Positions 1 to 8,618 of a DNA stretch of 64,000 nucleotides are shown piece by piece. Each line of letters starts with the position of its first letter. Position 1 is the stretch's first letter. The stretch is from Chloroflexi bacterium bin20 (GTDB lineage: Bacteria; Chloroflexota; Anaerolineae; Aggregatilineales; Phototrophicaceae), in contig MPMG01000001.1 of NCBI GenBank assembly GCA_002238485.1, positions 248,001 through 312,000 of the forward strand, given 5' to 3'. The notes under the pieces are model-generated. The model saw only the letters and a list, made by a program, of their open reading frames with translations. It was not told where the DNA came from and searched no databases. A program made the translations under genes and the position numbers.

Positions 1-1175
1 CTCAAGATATGAGCGCGGGCACGTTGACGTTGTAGGTCGTACTGCGAGCGTCGCACGATGACATCGCGCCGATGCTCAATATACACGCGCAGACACCGTT
101 TCAGGCTGAGCGTGCGCGGCTCGCCATCGACCAGCGCCAGCATCTGGATGCTGAAGACGCCTTGCAGCTGGGTATAGCGATACAGCTGATTCAGCACGCG
201 CTGTGGCTGGGCGTGTCGTTTCAGCTCGACCACCAGGCGCAGCCCCTGTCGGTCGGACTCGTCGCGCAGGTCGCGGATCGCTTCGATGCGCCCGTCACGC
301 ACCAGGCTGACGATGCGCTCGATGATGGTCGATTTGCTCAGCTGATAGGGGATCGAAGTAAAAACGATGTTGATGCCATCGCCGGGAGCTTCTTCAAAAT
401 GTGCGCTGGAGCGAACGCCGACTCGTCCTTTGCCCGTTGCATAGGCTTCCTTGAGTTCGTCACCGACCACGATGGTAGCGCCGGTAGGAAAGTCTGGGCC
501 TTTTACATAGTGCATCAGATCGTCGACGGTCACCGACTCGATGCTGTCGTAATTGTCGATGAGATGGGTGATGGCCGCCACCAGCTCACGCAAATTGTGC
601 GGCGGGATATTGGTTGCCATGCCTACGGCGATACCGCTGGCGCCATTCAATAGCAGGTTGGGCAAACGCGCCGGCAGCACGCTGGGTTCGTCTTGGGTCG
701 TGTCATAATTTTCGACGAAATCGACCGTATCCATATGGATATCGGTCAGCATTTCTCCAGCGATGTTCGCCATGCGCGCTTCGGTGTATCGCATGGCGGC
801 GGGTTTGTCACCGTCCTGGCTGCCAAAATTGCCTTGCCCGTCTACCAAGGGATAACGCAGCGAAAAATCTTGGGCTAAACGGGCCATAGCATCATAAATC
901 GCCTGGTCGCCGTGCGGGTGATACTTGCCCATCACCTCGCCGACCAGACGCGCGCTCTTTTTGTACGAGGCGCCAGGCCGCAAGCCCATATCATGCATGG
1001 CATACAAGATGCGGCGGTGCACGGGCTTCAATCCATCGCGAGCATCGGGCAAGGCGCGCGCAACGATCACGCTCATGGCATAGCTAAGGTAGCTGCCGCG
1101 CATTTCCTCGTTGATGGCGACGCTGCGGATGCTGCCGGCGAAATTGTCGCTGACGCTGGTCGTTGTTTCGTCCAT
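1..1175 (-). CDS. gyrA: DNA gyrase subunit A (N-terminal part, runs off the window)
   Basis: This is the breakage-reunion subunit of a type IIA topoisomerase, which with GyrB introduces negative supercoils. The frame starts at an ATG at 1175 and stays open to the window edge, giving about 391 residues. The winged-helix region contains the HPHGD motif near residues 86-90, and the strand-cleaving tyrosine lies in the AAMRYTE motif (Tyr130). The text that follows, including [18 protein letters not shown], matches the GyrA/ParC tower region. The residue matching E. coli Ser83, a quinolone-contact position, is Gln91 (codon 903-905). The C-terminal pinwheel domain is outside the window, so GyrA and ParC cannot be fully separated; GyrA is the simpler call. 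Confidence 0.93.
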   Translation of the reverse strand, partial: MDETTTSVSDNFAGSIRSVAINEEMRGSYLSYAMSVIVARALPDARDGLKPVHRRILYAMHDMGLRPGASYKKSARLVGEVMGKYHPHGDQAIYDAMARLAQDFSLRYPLVDGQGNFGSQDGDKPAAMRYTEARMANIAGEMLTDIHMDTVDFVENYDTTQDEPSVLPARLPNLLLNGASGIAVGMATNIPPHNLRELVAAITHLIDNYDSIESVTVDDLMHYVKGPDFPTGATIVVGDELKEAYATGKGRVGVRSSAHFEEAPGDGINIVFTSIPYQLSKSTIIERIVSLVRDGRIEAIRDLRDESDRQGLRLVVELKRHAQPQRVLNQLYRYTQLQGVFSIQMLALVDGEPRTLSLKRCLRVYIEHRRDVIVRRSQYDLQRQRARAHIL

Positions 1176-1234
1176 ACTGTGCGGCTCGCCGCCCTCGATT
1201 CGTCTTTACGATTCCAGCCCAATTATGCAGTAGA

Positions 1235-1240
1235 ATTATA
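1235..1240 (-). promoter_or_regulatory. Extended -10 promoter for gyrA
   Basis: On the minus strand this reads TGATATAAT, an extended -10 (TGn plus TATAAT), about 60 bases upstream of the gyrA start. No good -35 box is seen, as expected for an extended -10 promoter. Confidence 0.5.
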
Positions 1241-1391
1241 TCACATTGGCGGGAAACACGCTATGGCAGACGCGCGCTAGGAACAGCGAAAAATCTGTGT
1301 CTAGCGCATGTGGGCGCGGAAGATTTGGAAAACACCGCAGCCTAGCAAACGCAATAGCCAGCGAGGAAAAAGAAGCCATATCGTAAAATTG

Positions 1392-1419
1392 TTGCCGCAA
1401 TCCAAATATGGGTTATAAT
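1392..1419 (+). promoter_or_regulatory. Sigma-70-type promoter for the small membrane protein gene
   Basis: TTGCCG at 1392-1397 and a consensus TATAAT at 1414-1419 are separated by 16 bases. They lie about 100 bases upstream of the ATG at 1525, implying a leader of roughly 100 nt. The rest of the gap from 1176 to 1524 shows no gene. Confidence 0.6.
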
Positions 1420-1524
1420 AACTAAGAAGTAGTTTGGCGGCGTTGCCAGCCGAGGAAGGAGGACTGTGCGCAGCAATCCTATCTAACGGAAAGTAGTGAT
1501 GTAGTACTTATCAGGAGGAATCTA

Positions 1525-1941
1525 ATGGACAGCGACAAAATGATGAAGGGAATCATCCCGGGCATCATAGCCGGGTATGTATTCCTCGCGTTTATGGGTG
1601 GGGGAATGCCTGGCATGGTCGGCGGGATGATATCGGCCGATGCCTTTATTGGCTTCATCCTGCATATCATCATTAGCGCAGTGATTGGCGCGCTTTACAC
1701 CGGTCTCTTCAAGGAATATGTCAAGATGGACAACCCGCTGTTGGACATTGCGCTTGGCGGTCTCATCTACGGCGTGATCTGGTGGATTCTCGGTGGTCTC
1801 ATCATTATGCCCGCTATCGCCGGTGGGGAAATGTTGCAGATTTCGCTAACGGACCCCAGTCTCTTCGGGCATGTAATCTATGGTCATGTACTTGCGTTCC
1901 TGGTAGTACTGCGCAATGCTGCAATGGGCATGGACAGCTAA
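1525..1941 (+). CDS. Small four-helix membrane protein of unknown function
   Basis: The 138-residue protein is almost entirely hydrophobic. Four membrane segments can be seen at roughly residues 8-30, 40-60, 72-98 and 115-132, with glycine- and methionine-rich helices (MGGGMPGMVGGM near residue 24) and a short charged loop KEYVKMD. Length and layout resemble DUF1440/YagU-like integral membrane proteins, but I do not recognise the family with certainty. A strong ribosome-binding site (AGGAGG) lies just upstream of the ATG, a consensus promoter precedes it and a rho-independent terminator follows, so it is a well-formed single-gene unit. Function unknown. Confidence 0.7.
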   Translation: MDSDKMMKGIIPGIIAGYVFLAFMGGGMPGMVGGMISADAFIGFILHIIISAVIGALYTGLFKEYVKMDNPLLDIALGGLIYGVIWWILGGLIIMPAIAGGEMLQISLTDPSLFGHVIYGHVLAFLVVLRNAAMGMDS

Positions 1942-1973
1942 TCGCTCAGCATTCACCAGATCAGATCACTTCG

Positions 1974-2012
1974 CCCGGGTTGGTGTATAACCAACTCGGG
2001 TGTTCTTTTTTT
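1974..2012 (+). terminator. Rho-independent terminator
   Basis: A hairpin with arms CCCGGGTTGGT (1974-1984) and ACCAACTCGGG (1990-2000, one G-T pair) around a short loop is followed by a T-rich run (2004-2013). It lies 30 bases after the stop of the small membrane protein gene. The T run touches the stop codon of the convergent minus-strand gene. Confidence 0.85.
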
Positions 2013-2848
2013 TACTCTGCACCGAAATCCCAGCTCTCGCTGATTAGTTTGTAGAGCGGCACGGCGCGCTCGCTGTCAAATGGCGTATCGGCGCGAACGA
2101 GGTCCAAATAAGGCGAGCGAATCACGAGCCGCCCTGCGCCTGCATCTATCCAGGTCAACGCTTCTTCCGTCTCGGCTTCGATATCAATCTGCAACTTTGC
2201 GTCTTTGTCGCAGGCAGCGGCAGCGCACAGAGCCTCGACCCATTTGGCCAAGTCAGCGCCCATCTGCCTGGCGAAAGTCGCATCGGCATCCCGATATTGG
2301 ACGACTATGCGCCCTGATTCGGTTCGTTGTCGCTCGCCCCAAAATGTGAAATCGGGCGCGGTATGTCGCCAGACCCCATCTGCCCACAGATAGAAAGACA
2401 GCCGCGCATAAGGCAATCGATTTCGATCTTCCCGCACCAAGGCGCGCGCTCGTTCGCCTTCAATCGTCACCGACAGAATGTCTCCAGGCAGCTCGATAGC
2501 ATTGGCGGCTTTCAGCGCTTCATAGTGCTCGAATAGCGCCGATTGCGTCGCCAGCCAACCCTCATCGCTGCTTTGTATATGCAAAAACGTGCTGCGATCG
2601 CCGATGCGCAAGGCGGCCACCTCCACTTTGATGGTGTCCGTAAGCTGCTGCGCAATCTCGTTCTGTACTTGCACGAGCCGCAGGTACAAAGCCAGCCCGC
2701 CCAAAACGAAAGCGACAACCAGCAGCGCGATCAACAGTAGCAATCGACGCAGGTTGCGGCGGCGAGTTCGCTTGAGATGCGGATCTTCGCCATCGGGCTG
2801 GTCGATTTTGTCGGCCTCGACTTCCCATTCAAATCGGATGCGACTCAT
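2012..2848 (-). CDS. Single-pass membrane protein, function unknown
   Basis: The 278-residue protein has an acidic then strongly basic N-terminus (HLKRTRRRNLRR near residues 24-35), one transmembrane helix (about residues 36-58) and an extracytoplasmic domain of about 220 residues rich in aromatic and charged residues. I do not recognise the soluble domain; it has no visible catalytic motif. The start is the ATG at 2848, which overlaps the birA stop by 4 bases (ATGA), so the gene is probably translationally coupled to birA. A longer reading to 2914 would run into birA and is unlikely. Confidence 0.65.
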   Translation of the reverse strand: MSRIRFEWEVEADKIDQPDGEDPHLKRTRRRNLRRLLLLIALLVVAFVLGGLALYLRLVQVQNEIAQQLTDTIKVEVAALRIGDRSTFLHIQSSDEGWLATQSALFEHYEALKAANAIELPGDILSVTIEGERARALVREDRNRLPYARLSFYLWADGVWRHTAPDFTFWGERQRTESGRIVVQYRDADATFARQMGADLAKWVEALCAAAACDKDAKLQIDIEAETEEALTWIDAGAGRLVIRSPYLDLVRADTPFDSERAVPLYKLISESWDFGAE

Positions 2849-3603
2849 GAGCCTGCGCCCGTCCCTGCCAGCGGCGAGAGGTCTCCGACATGCAGGGTAT
2901 GCCGCTGGCCGCATTCATCGACGAGCAGCAATGCGCCATCGGCAGTAACATCCAGCGCCTTCCCCGCCAAGCCACCCGCAAGCACCAGCTGGCCAAGCAT
3001 ATTCATCCGCGCGCGCCAGCTTTCAAACAGCGCTTGCGTATGGATGCGTCGCTGCCAATGCAAAATCAAGCCTAACAAAGCGCCCGCCAACTGCGACCGA
3101 TCGAGCCGCATGCCAAGCGCGGCTTCCAGGCTGGTCGCGGTGGTCGCCAGCGGAGTGCCCTGAAAATCGCTGCGCACATTGATGCCGATGCCCAGCGCTA
3201 CGCCGCTAAGCCGCTCGCCTGTCCAGTTCGCCTCGCACAAGATGCCGCTGACTTTCTTGCCGCCGATTTGCACATCGTTTGGCCACTTGATACTGACATC
3301 TGCGCAGCCGATATTCTCCGCCAATTCACACACCGCCAGCGCGCCCAGCATGGTGATCCGTGGCAGCCAGCGCGCTTGCGGCCGCAGTATTACCGACATA
3401 GCCAGCGCCGCGCCCGGCGGTGTCCACCAACGTTTTCCTCGACGACCTCGTCCCGCGGTCTGCTCGTTGGCGATGACCACGGCCGCATCCGGCGCGTCAT
3501 TCTCCAGCCAGTCGAGGGCCGCATCGTTGGTGCTGCCAATGCGCTCATAATAGCGAAATGGCGTCGGCAGGGTCTTTGCCAGGCGATCGTGAGATAAGGT
3601 CAT
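2845..3603 (-). CDS. birA: Biotin--[acetyl-CoA carboxylase] ligase, monofunctional
   Basis: The enzyme attaches biotin to the biotin carboxyl carrier protein through biotinyl-5'-AMP. The 252-residue product has the biotin protein ligase motifs: IGSTND near residue 23, TAGRGRRGKRW near residues 49-59 (biotinyl-AMP-binding loop) and KWPNDVQIGGKKVSGIL near residues 104-120, with the catalytic lysine in the last motif. A small C-terminal SH3-like domain follows. There is no N-terminal DNA-binding wing, so this is the non-regulatory class I form. The ATG start at 3603 faces the HIT gene on the other strand. Confidence 0.93.
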   Translation of the reverse strand: MTLSHDRLAKTLPTPFRYYERIGSTNDAALDWLENDAPDAAVVIANEQTAGRGRRGKRWWTPPGAALAMSVILRPQARWLPRITMLGALAVCELAENIGCADVSIKWPNDVQIGGKKVSGILCEANWTGERLSGVALGIGINVRSDFQGTPLATTATSLEAALGMRLDRSQLAGALLGLILHWQRRIHTQALFESWRARMNMLGQLVLAGGLAGKALDVTADGALLLVDECGQRHTLHVGDLSPLAGTGAGS

Positions 3604-3634
3604 GCTGCACCTGTGGTGGCTGTCAATTTGCGCA

Positions 3635-3662
3635 TTGTAACAGACGAGACTGCCGCTAGAAT
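3635..3662 (+). promoter_or_regulatory. Probable promoter for the HIT gene
   Basis: TTGTAA at 3635-3640 and TAGAAT at 3657-3662 are separated by 16 bases in the divergent birA/HIT gap. Transcription would begin about 25 bases before the TTG start of the HIT gene. Confidence 0.4.
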
Positions 3663-3694
3663 GCGCGGACCGATCCAGCCATCGCGAGCCAAAC

Positions 3695-4201
3695 TTGGAC
3701 CAGCTCTACACCCCTTGGCGCATCAAATACATCAAACGCAAACGCGAGAGCGGCTTGGCTGGCTGCGTGTTCTGTGACATTCCCGCCCGAGACGAATCGG
3801 CGCCCGACAACCTGATTATCGCCCGCGGCAAAAACAACTATGCCGTGCTGAACCGCTATCCCTATACGTTTGGGCACTGCATGGTCGTCCCTTATGCGCA
3901 TAGTTCGTCGCCCGAATCGCTGCCGGCGGAAACTTTGGCAGAATTGATGACCATGTCAAACCGCATCATGCGCGTGTTGAGCGAGATCGCCAATCCCGAT
4001 GGATTCAATATCGGCGCGAATATCGGCGCGGCAGCTGGCGCGGGCATTGCCGCCCACTTCCACTTCCATATTGTGCCGCGCTGGTCCGGCGATACCAATT
4101 TCATGGTCAGCATCGGCGAGACGCAAACAATTGCAGCTGAATTGTCGACCATCCGCCAGCAGATGCGTGAAACCTGGCGAGGGCTTTACGGAACCGATTA
4201 A
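3695..4201 (+). CDS. HIT-family nucleotide hydrolase/phosphorylase (Ap4A-type)
   Basis: The 168-residue protein carries the histidine-triad motif as HFHFHIVPRWSGD (residues about 121-133). HIT enzymes of this type cleave dinucleoside polyphosphates or nucleoside phosphoramidates. A CxxC pair (GCVFC) near residue 25 and the segment NRYPYTFGHCMVVPYAH also match the Fhit/Ap4A phosphorylase-like branch. The start is a TTG: the N-terminus DQLYTPWRIKYI is the usual beginning of this subfamily, and no in-frame ATG or GTG exists upstream before a stop. The gene is monocistronic and its stop overlaps the convergent membrane protein gene. Confidence 0.88.
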   Translation: MDQLYTPWRIKYIKRKRESGLAGCVFCDIPARDESAPDNLIIARGKNNYAVLNRYPYTFGHCMVVPYAHSSSPESLPAETLAELMTMSNRIMRVLSEIANPDGFNIGANIGAAAGAGIAAHFHFHIVPRWSGDTNFMVSIGETQTIAAELSTIRQQMRETWRGLYGTD

Positions 4202-6771
4202 CTTTCGTCCGCGCTGTCTGCACTGTCAGATGTGGGCTCGGGCGTCGGTGTCAGCGCGATGACTTCTGCTGCCGCATCCCAAATGATAGTGTAGGCATCC
4301 AGGATCTCTTCGGTTTCCGCTGCGGGCTCTTCATCCACTTGTATATCGGCTGCAGCTTCGGTTTCCACGACCATGACCGAGTCAAGCTCTGGCGGCTCGG
4401 CGTCTTCCTGCGGCTGCAAGACGAACTCGGCTTTGGGGTAGCCCTGCACATCGCGCAGATACAATCCGACGGCGACTCGCTGATCCAGCATAGGCGGCTC
4501 GGCGGGAAATTGATGATAAGTGGTGAAGGTCTCGCCCCAGCGCCAATAACGGGTCGGCAGGCGCGGCGCGGCATCGGCCTGGGACAGGATATCACCCGAT
4601 TCGTCCAGCAGATGCGCGAAGATTGTGTAATTCTCTTCTGGCGCAGAGTCCGCCTTCCAGTGCAGGCCGATCTCGTTACGGCTGATATCCAGCTCGAATC
4701 CCTCGAGGCGAATGACATCGTCAAAGACGGGCTGCTCATCACTTAGAATCTTATTGAATTCGATAGCGGCACTGTGCTGGCGCGGTGTTACTACTGCGCC
4801 AATATCCAGCAGGACAGGCTCTATCTGTCGCCCGGCGCCGTCGGTGGCGAGGATGCTGTCATCGCCATTTTGCCATTCCACGCGCAGGTCGAGCGGATAG
4901 CGCCCGTATGCCGCCGAGCTGATCGGGATGATGTATTCGTCCGGGTAAATCGCGTCCGCGCGCCACTTGGATGTGCGCAGGCTGCCAGCGCCGGGATACG
5001 TCGTGTAACTGCCGATTGTCTGTTGATTGTCGTCCACCAGGCGCAAGAACAGGCTGTTGTCGTCTGCGGATGGCGCGAGCACCTGCCAATACAACGTGAG
5101 ACGGACCTGGTCGCCGGCCGAATAACGCCGGTCGCTGCGTTCGTAGGCGACCAGCGCCACATCCCCAAACTCGGCATACACCGGGCGGGCGTTTTGCGGC
5201 GGCGCGTCGACCGGGCTGGGCGCGCCATATTGCCCGGCGATGACCGTCAGTGGCGCCAGGAATGCTGCTATGCCCAGCGCACGCAACTGCCACAACATGC
5301 TACTTTGCAGCAATTCTTTTGGCACAGCATCTCCAGCGCGCACGAAGTCCAGGTTGGGCGGTCGCAGCCAAAAAACCAACCACCAGACTGTTTCTACCAA
5401 TCCCACCGCCAGCAGCGGAGAAACCACGCCGATCAATGGAAAGAGCATCCGTCCTTGCGTGACAGGCGTCAACGTGCTGAGGTACAGGATGCCCAGCCAC
5501 AACAAGCCCAACGTGCCTGCCAACGTCAGCAAATGCGCCAGTTCATAACGAGCGTAGGCGAAGTCGCGTATGGCAAGCAGCTGCGAAATCAAGAAAAGGC
5601 AGCCGGCAAAACTGAGAAAAGCGCCCAGGTCGAACAAGACATAAAAGATGCTCGCCAGTTGGATATTGGAGGCGCCAAACAGTCCCCAAAATGACATGCG
5701 AAATTGATGAAATTCGGCGAATAGATCGGCCAGATCAAAGTACATCCCGCGCGGACCAGCCAGGGTCGCCTGCGTGATGATGCCAAATGCTTCGCCATAC
5801 AACTGCAGATTGCGAATATGCCACCAGCCCGCGATCAGCAGCCAGCACAGCAGCAGCAGGTAGAGCATCGTCAGCATGCCTCGGCGGTCGTCGGTCTTGC
5901 GCCGCACGAACAATGCCACGCCGACCAGTGCAGGCAGCAAGACCAGCGAAGTCGTTTTTGTCAGGCAAGCCAAGCCAAAGAGCAGAGCCATCGCCAGGCT
6001 GGCGCGAGTGGAGAAGCCGTCGCGCAGCGTGCGCAGCAGCAGCAGAATCAGCGCGCTGTTCAGGCACATAGCCAGGCTGTCGTTGGTGACTGAGGCGCTG
6101 ACGAAAATGACCATGGGGTTCAAGCCGGTCAAGGCGGCGGCCACAAAAGCGACTGTCGGGCGCTGCGGCGAGATCAACTGGCCGATGCGATAGACAAAAA
6201 AGATCGTGCCAGCGCCCAGCAGCAAACCAAGCGCGCGCGCCACCAGCACCGCCAATCCTGTGCCTTGGGTGGCTTCCAGGCCTTCATCATGCGTTACTCG
6301 GTTCTTATTGCCGAATGCGCTGGGCTGGTCGGCCAAGACATGCGGATTCAGTTGGCGGTAGGGCGCGGCATCATCCAGGCTTATCGGGGCGGTTAGTGCC
6401 GCAAGCGCCAGATAATAGAGCGGGGGCTGGTTGCCGTGCTGTCCGTAAAGCGTGTCGCGCACCGCCAAGTCTTGCACCGGCAGGCTCTTGGTCTCGCGCA
6501 GATGCTGCACATAGCCGAAGTGCCATAATTCCTCATTGGCTTCAAATATCGGCGTGGCGAACAGATATAGCAGGCCGAAGATCGCATAGAAACTCAGCAG
6601 CCATTGCAGCGGGCTTAGCGGGATATTCTGCGAGTCTAGCCAGCGCCAGGCAGCCACAACCAACGTCAAAGCGCGCAGAACGATCCATCGCGCCGCCACT
6701 CGCAACGAAGCGAATCCGCGCCCCAGCCAGGACAGAGCAGCGCGTATCATGTTGTCTGGTTCTGCTTTCAT
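4198..6771 (-). CDS. Large GT-C-like membrane glycosyltransferase (DUF2142/PMT-like) with C-terminal beta domains
   Basis: The 857-residue protein has about 11-13 membrane helices in the first 500 residues. The first extracytoplasmic loop holds an acidic pair (EANEELWHFGYVQHL, about residue 75) and GNQPPLYYLALA, as in GT-C enzymes that use polyprenyl-phosphate sugars. The last 330 residues contain two related beta-sandwich units (DQVRLTLYWQV near residue 540 and IGLHWKADS near residue 690) followed by an acidic, probably disordered tail. Similar tails occur on GT39-like proteins of Chloroflexota. The sugar and acceptor cannot be told from sequence. ATG at 6771 is chosen; a GTG three codons upstream is possible. 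Confidence 0.72.
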   Translation of the reverse strand: MKAEPDNMIRAALSWLGRGFASLRVAARWIVLRALTLVVAAWRWLDSQNIPLSPLQWLLSFYAIFGLLYLFATPIFEANEELWHFGYVQHLRETKSLPVQDLAVRDTLYGQHGNQPPLYYLALAALTAPISLDDAAPYRQLNPHVLADQPSAFGNKNRVTHDEGLEATQGTGLAVLVARALGLLLGAGTIFFVYRIGQLISPQRPTVAFVAAALTGLNPMVIFVSASVTNDSLAMCLNSALILLLLRTLRDGFSTRASLAMALLFGLACLTKTTSLVLLPALVGVALFVRRKTDDRRGMLTMLYLLLLCWLLIAGWWHIRNLQLYGEAFGIITQATLAGPRGMYFDLADLFAEFHQFRMSFWGLFGASNIQLASIFYVLFDLGAFLSFAGCLFLISQLLAIRDFAYARYELAHLLTLAGTLGLLWLGILYLSTLTPVTQGRMLFPLIGVVSPLLAVGLVETVWWLVFWLRPPNLDFVRAGDAVPKELLQSSMLWQLRALGIAAFLAPLTVIAGQYGAPSPVDAPPQNARPVYAEFGDVALVAYERSDRRYSAGDQVRLTLYWQVLAPSADDNSLFLRLVDDNQQTIGSYTTYPGAGSLRTSKWRADAIYPDEYIIPISSAAYGRYPLDLRVEWQNGDDSILATDGAGRQIEPVLLDIGAVVTPRQHSAAIEFNKILSDEQPVFDDVIRLEGFELDISRNEIGLHWKADSAPEENYTIFAHLLDESGDILSQADAAPRLPTRYWRWGETFTTYHQFPAEPPMLDQRVAVGLYLRDVQGYPKAEFVLQPQEDAEPPELDSVMVVETEAAADIQVDEEPAAETEEILDAYTIIWDAAAEVIALTPTPEPTSDSADSADES

Positions 6772-6795
6772 CCGCCGCACCGGTCGCCAGCCATA

Positions 6796-8616
6796 TCAAT
6801 TGCCCGCCGCCGCGAACATCTCTTTCGCGCTTTCGACATACTTCAGCGATTGATGCCGAAAATAGGTGTTGTAAAGCTCGGCATAGTGCCCGGCCGCGAG
6901 CAAGAGTTGTTCATGATCGCCTTCTTCTATGATATCGCCATCGCGGAGGACGATGATGCGGTCGGCGCTGCGCACTGTGCTCAGGCGATGCGCGATCAAG
7001 ATGGCGGTAGAGCGCGCCAAGATCAGTTCTATGGCGTCTTGAATCTGCGATTCGGTAAATGGATCGATGCTGGCGGTGGCTTCGTCCAGGATGAAAATGG
7101 AGGGCTTTTGCACCAGCACGCGCAGCAAGCTGACCAGTTGCCGCTGCCCGACGCTGAGCATTGCGCCGCGTTCGCCCACATCGCTATTCAGCCCATCTGG
7201 CAGGCTGTCCAGCCACTCGCCATTGCCAATGCTCTGCGAGACTTCGTTGATCTCGTCCAAAGTCGCCAGCGGGTTGCCATAGCGGATGTTGTCCAGCACG
7301 GTGCCGCTGAACAGGAAAGGCTGCTGTGGCACGATGCCCAGGCGCGCGCGAAAACTTTGCATATCCAAGGCGCGAATGTCTGCGCCGTCGATCAAGATGC
7401 GACCCTGCTGGAATTCGTAATAGCGCGTGATCAGCTTGGCGATTGTGCTCTTGCCCGCGCCGGTGTGCCCCACGAAAGCCACATTTTCGCCGGGTTTGAT
7501 ATCCAGGCAAAAGGTCCGCAGTACCGGTTCGCCGCGGTCGTATTGGAAGGTCACGCCATCGAACTGAATGCGCCCGGGCAGCTGGGTAACTTTGTTATGG
7601 GCGGATTGCAAAACAGAGTTTTCAGCATCAATCAAGGCAAATATGCGCTCGGCAGCGCTCAATCCCTGCTGGAATTGGCTCCAAAATGAAGCCAGATTCA
7701 TGAAAGGAAACCAGAATCGATCTACGCCCTGGATGAAGAGATACCATGTGCCAGCGCTGATCATGCCAGCCAATACCGATTGCGCGCCAGTCCAGACCAA
7801 CACCGACATGGCCACAGCCGACAACACGCCCATCGTGGGGAAGACCAGCGACATGACCATGCCGCGCCGCAGGTTGATCGTATAGCTCAAATTGTTGACC
7901 GCCGAAAACTCGCGGTAGATCATTTCTTCCTGACGGAAATTCTTGGCGACGCTGATGCCGGTCACACTCTCCTGGATATTGTCGTTGACGACAGCCATGG
8001 CACGCGCGCCCTGCCGAGTCACGATTCGCGCCAGAAAGCGAAAAACCAGCGCAGCCAAGACCACCATGGGCATCGTCAGCAGCAAGATGACTGTCAACTC
8101 TAGCGAATAGCTCAACAGCGCGGCAAAGAGGATCACCACGCTGAGGAATTGCGAGACGACATCGCTGCCCAGCAGCATGACATCGCCAAACTCTTGCGTG
8201 TCGCTGGTGATGCGGCTGATAACCGCGCCGGACTTGTGCCGATCATAGAATGCCAGATCGCGCTCGATGGCTGCCTGGAAAGCGTCTTTGCGCAGTTGCG
8301 CCACTACGCGACCGATGACTACTACGGTGAAGCGCCGCCTGCCATAGTTGAACAAGTATTCCGAGACGGCGATTGCCCCCAGCGCCATCAAGATCAAGCT
8401 CAGCGCATCGCCAGCGGTCACCATGTCATCAATGGCCGCGCTGATGAAGACGGGGCGCACAGCCCGCGCGATGCCCACCACCATAAAGCCCAGCAAACCC
8501 AGCCCGACTATCCGCTTGTGCTCGCCCAGGTATTCGCCGATGCGTCGAAAAAGATCGGCATCTGTATAGTGCCGATCGTACTTGTCGCTTTGCAATCCGC
8601 CGAATATCGCCGCCAT
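6796..8616 (-). CDS. ABC exporter, half-transporter B of a heterodimer
   Basis: The 606-residue protein has a six-helix ABC exporter membrane domain (about residues 35-320) and an ATPase domain. Walker A is GHTGAGKST and Walker B is FILDEATASID with the catalytic glutamate intact, but the signature is LSVGQ instead of LSGGQ. The neighbouring half-transporter 8619-10412 ends 2 bases upstream and has the complementary defects, so the two should form a heterodimer with one degenerate and one active ATP site, as in TM287/288 and BmrCD. The substrate (lipid, drug or peptide) is unknown. The start is ATG at 8616; a longer reading would overlap the upstream gene. Confidence 0.9.
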   Translation of the reverse strand: MAAIFGGLQSDKYDRHYTDADLFRRIGEYLGEHKRIVGLGLLGFMVVGIARAVRPVFISAAIDDMVTAGDALSLILMALGAIAVSEYLFNYGRRRFTVVVIGRVVAQLRKDAFQAAIERDLAFYDRHKSGAVISRITSDTQEFGDVMLLGSDVVSQFLSVVILFAALLSYSLELTVILLLTMPMVVLAALVFRFLARIVTRQGARAMAVVNDNIQESVTGISVAKNFRQEEMIYREFSAVNNLSYTINLRRGMVMSLVFPTMGVLSAVAMSVLVWTGAQSVLAGMISAGTWYLFIQGVDRFWFPFMNLASFWSQFQQGLSAAERIFALIDAENSVLQSAHNKVTQLPGRIQFDGVTFQYDRGEPVLRTFCLDIKPGENVAFVGHTGAGKSTIAKLITRYYEFQQGRILIDGADIRALDMQSFRARLGIVPQQPFLFSGTVLDNIRYGNPLATLDEINEVSQSIGNGEWLDSLPDGLNSDVGERGAMLSVGQRQLVSLLRVLVQKPSIFILDEATASIDPFTESQIQDAIELILARSTAILIAHRLSTVRSADRIIVLRDGDIIEEGDHEQLLLAAGHYAELYNTYFRHQSLKYVESAKEMFAAAGN

Positions 8617-8618
8617 GA

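Noticed and set aside
72-1280. Plus-strand open frames of 61-193 codons at the window start
   Set aside because: They are antisense shadows of gyrA, which reads continuously on the minus strand with all family motifs.
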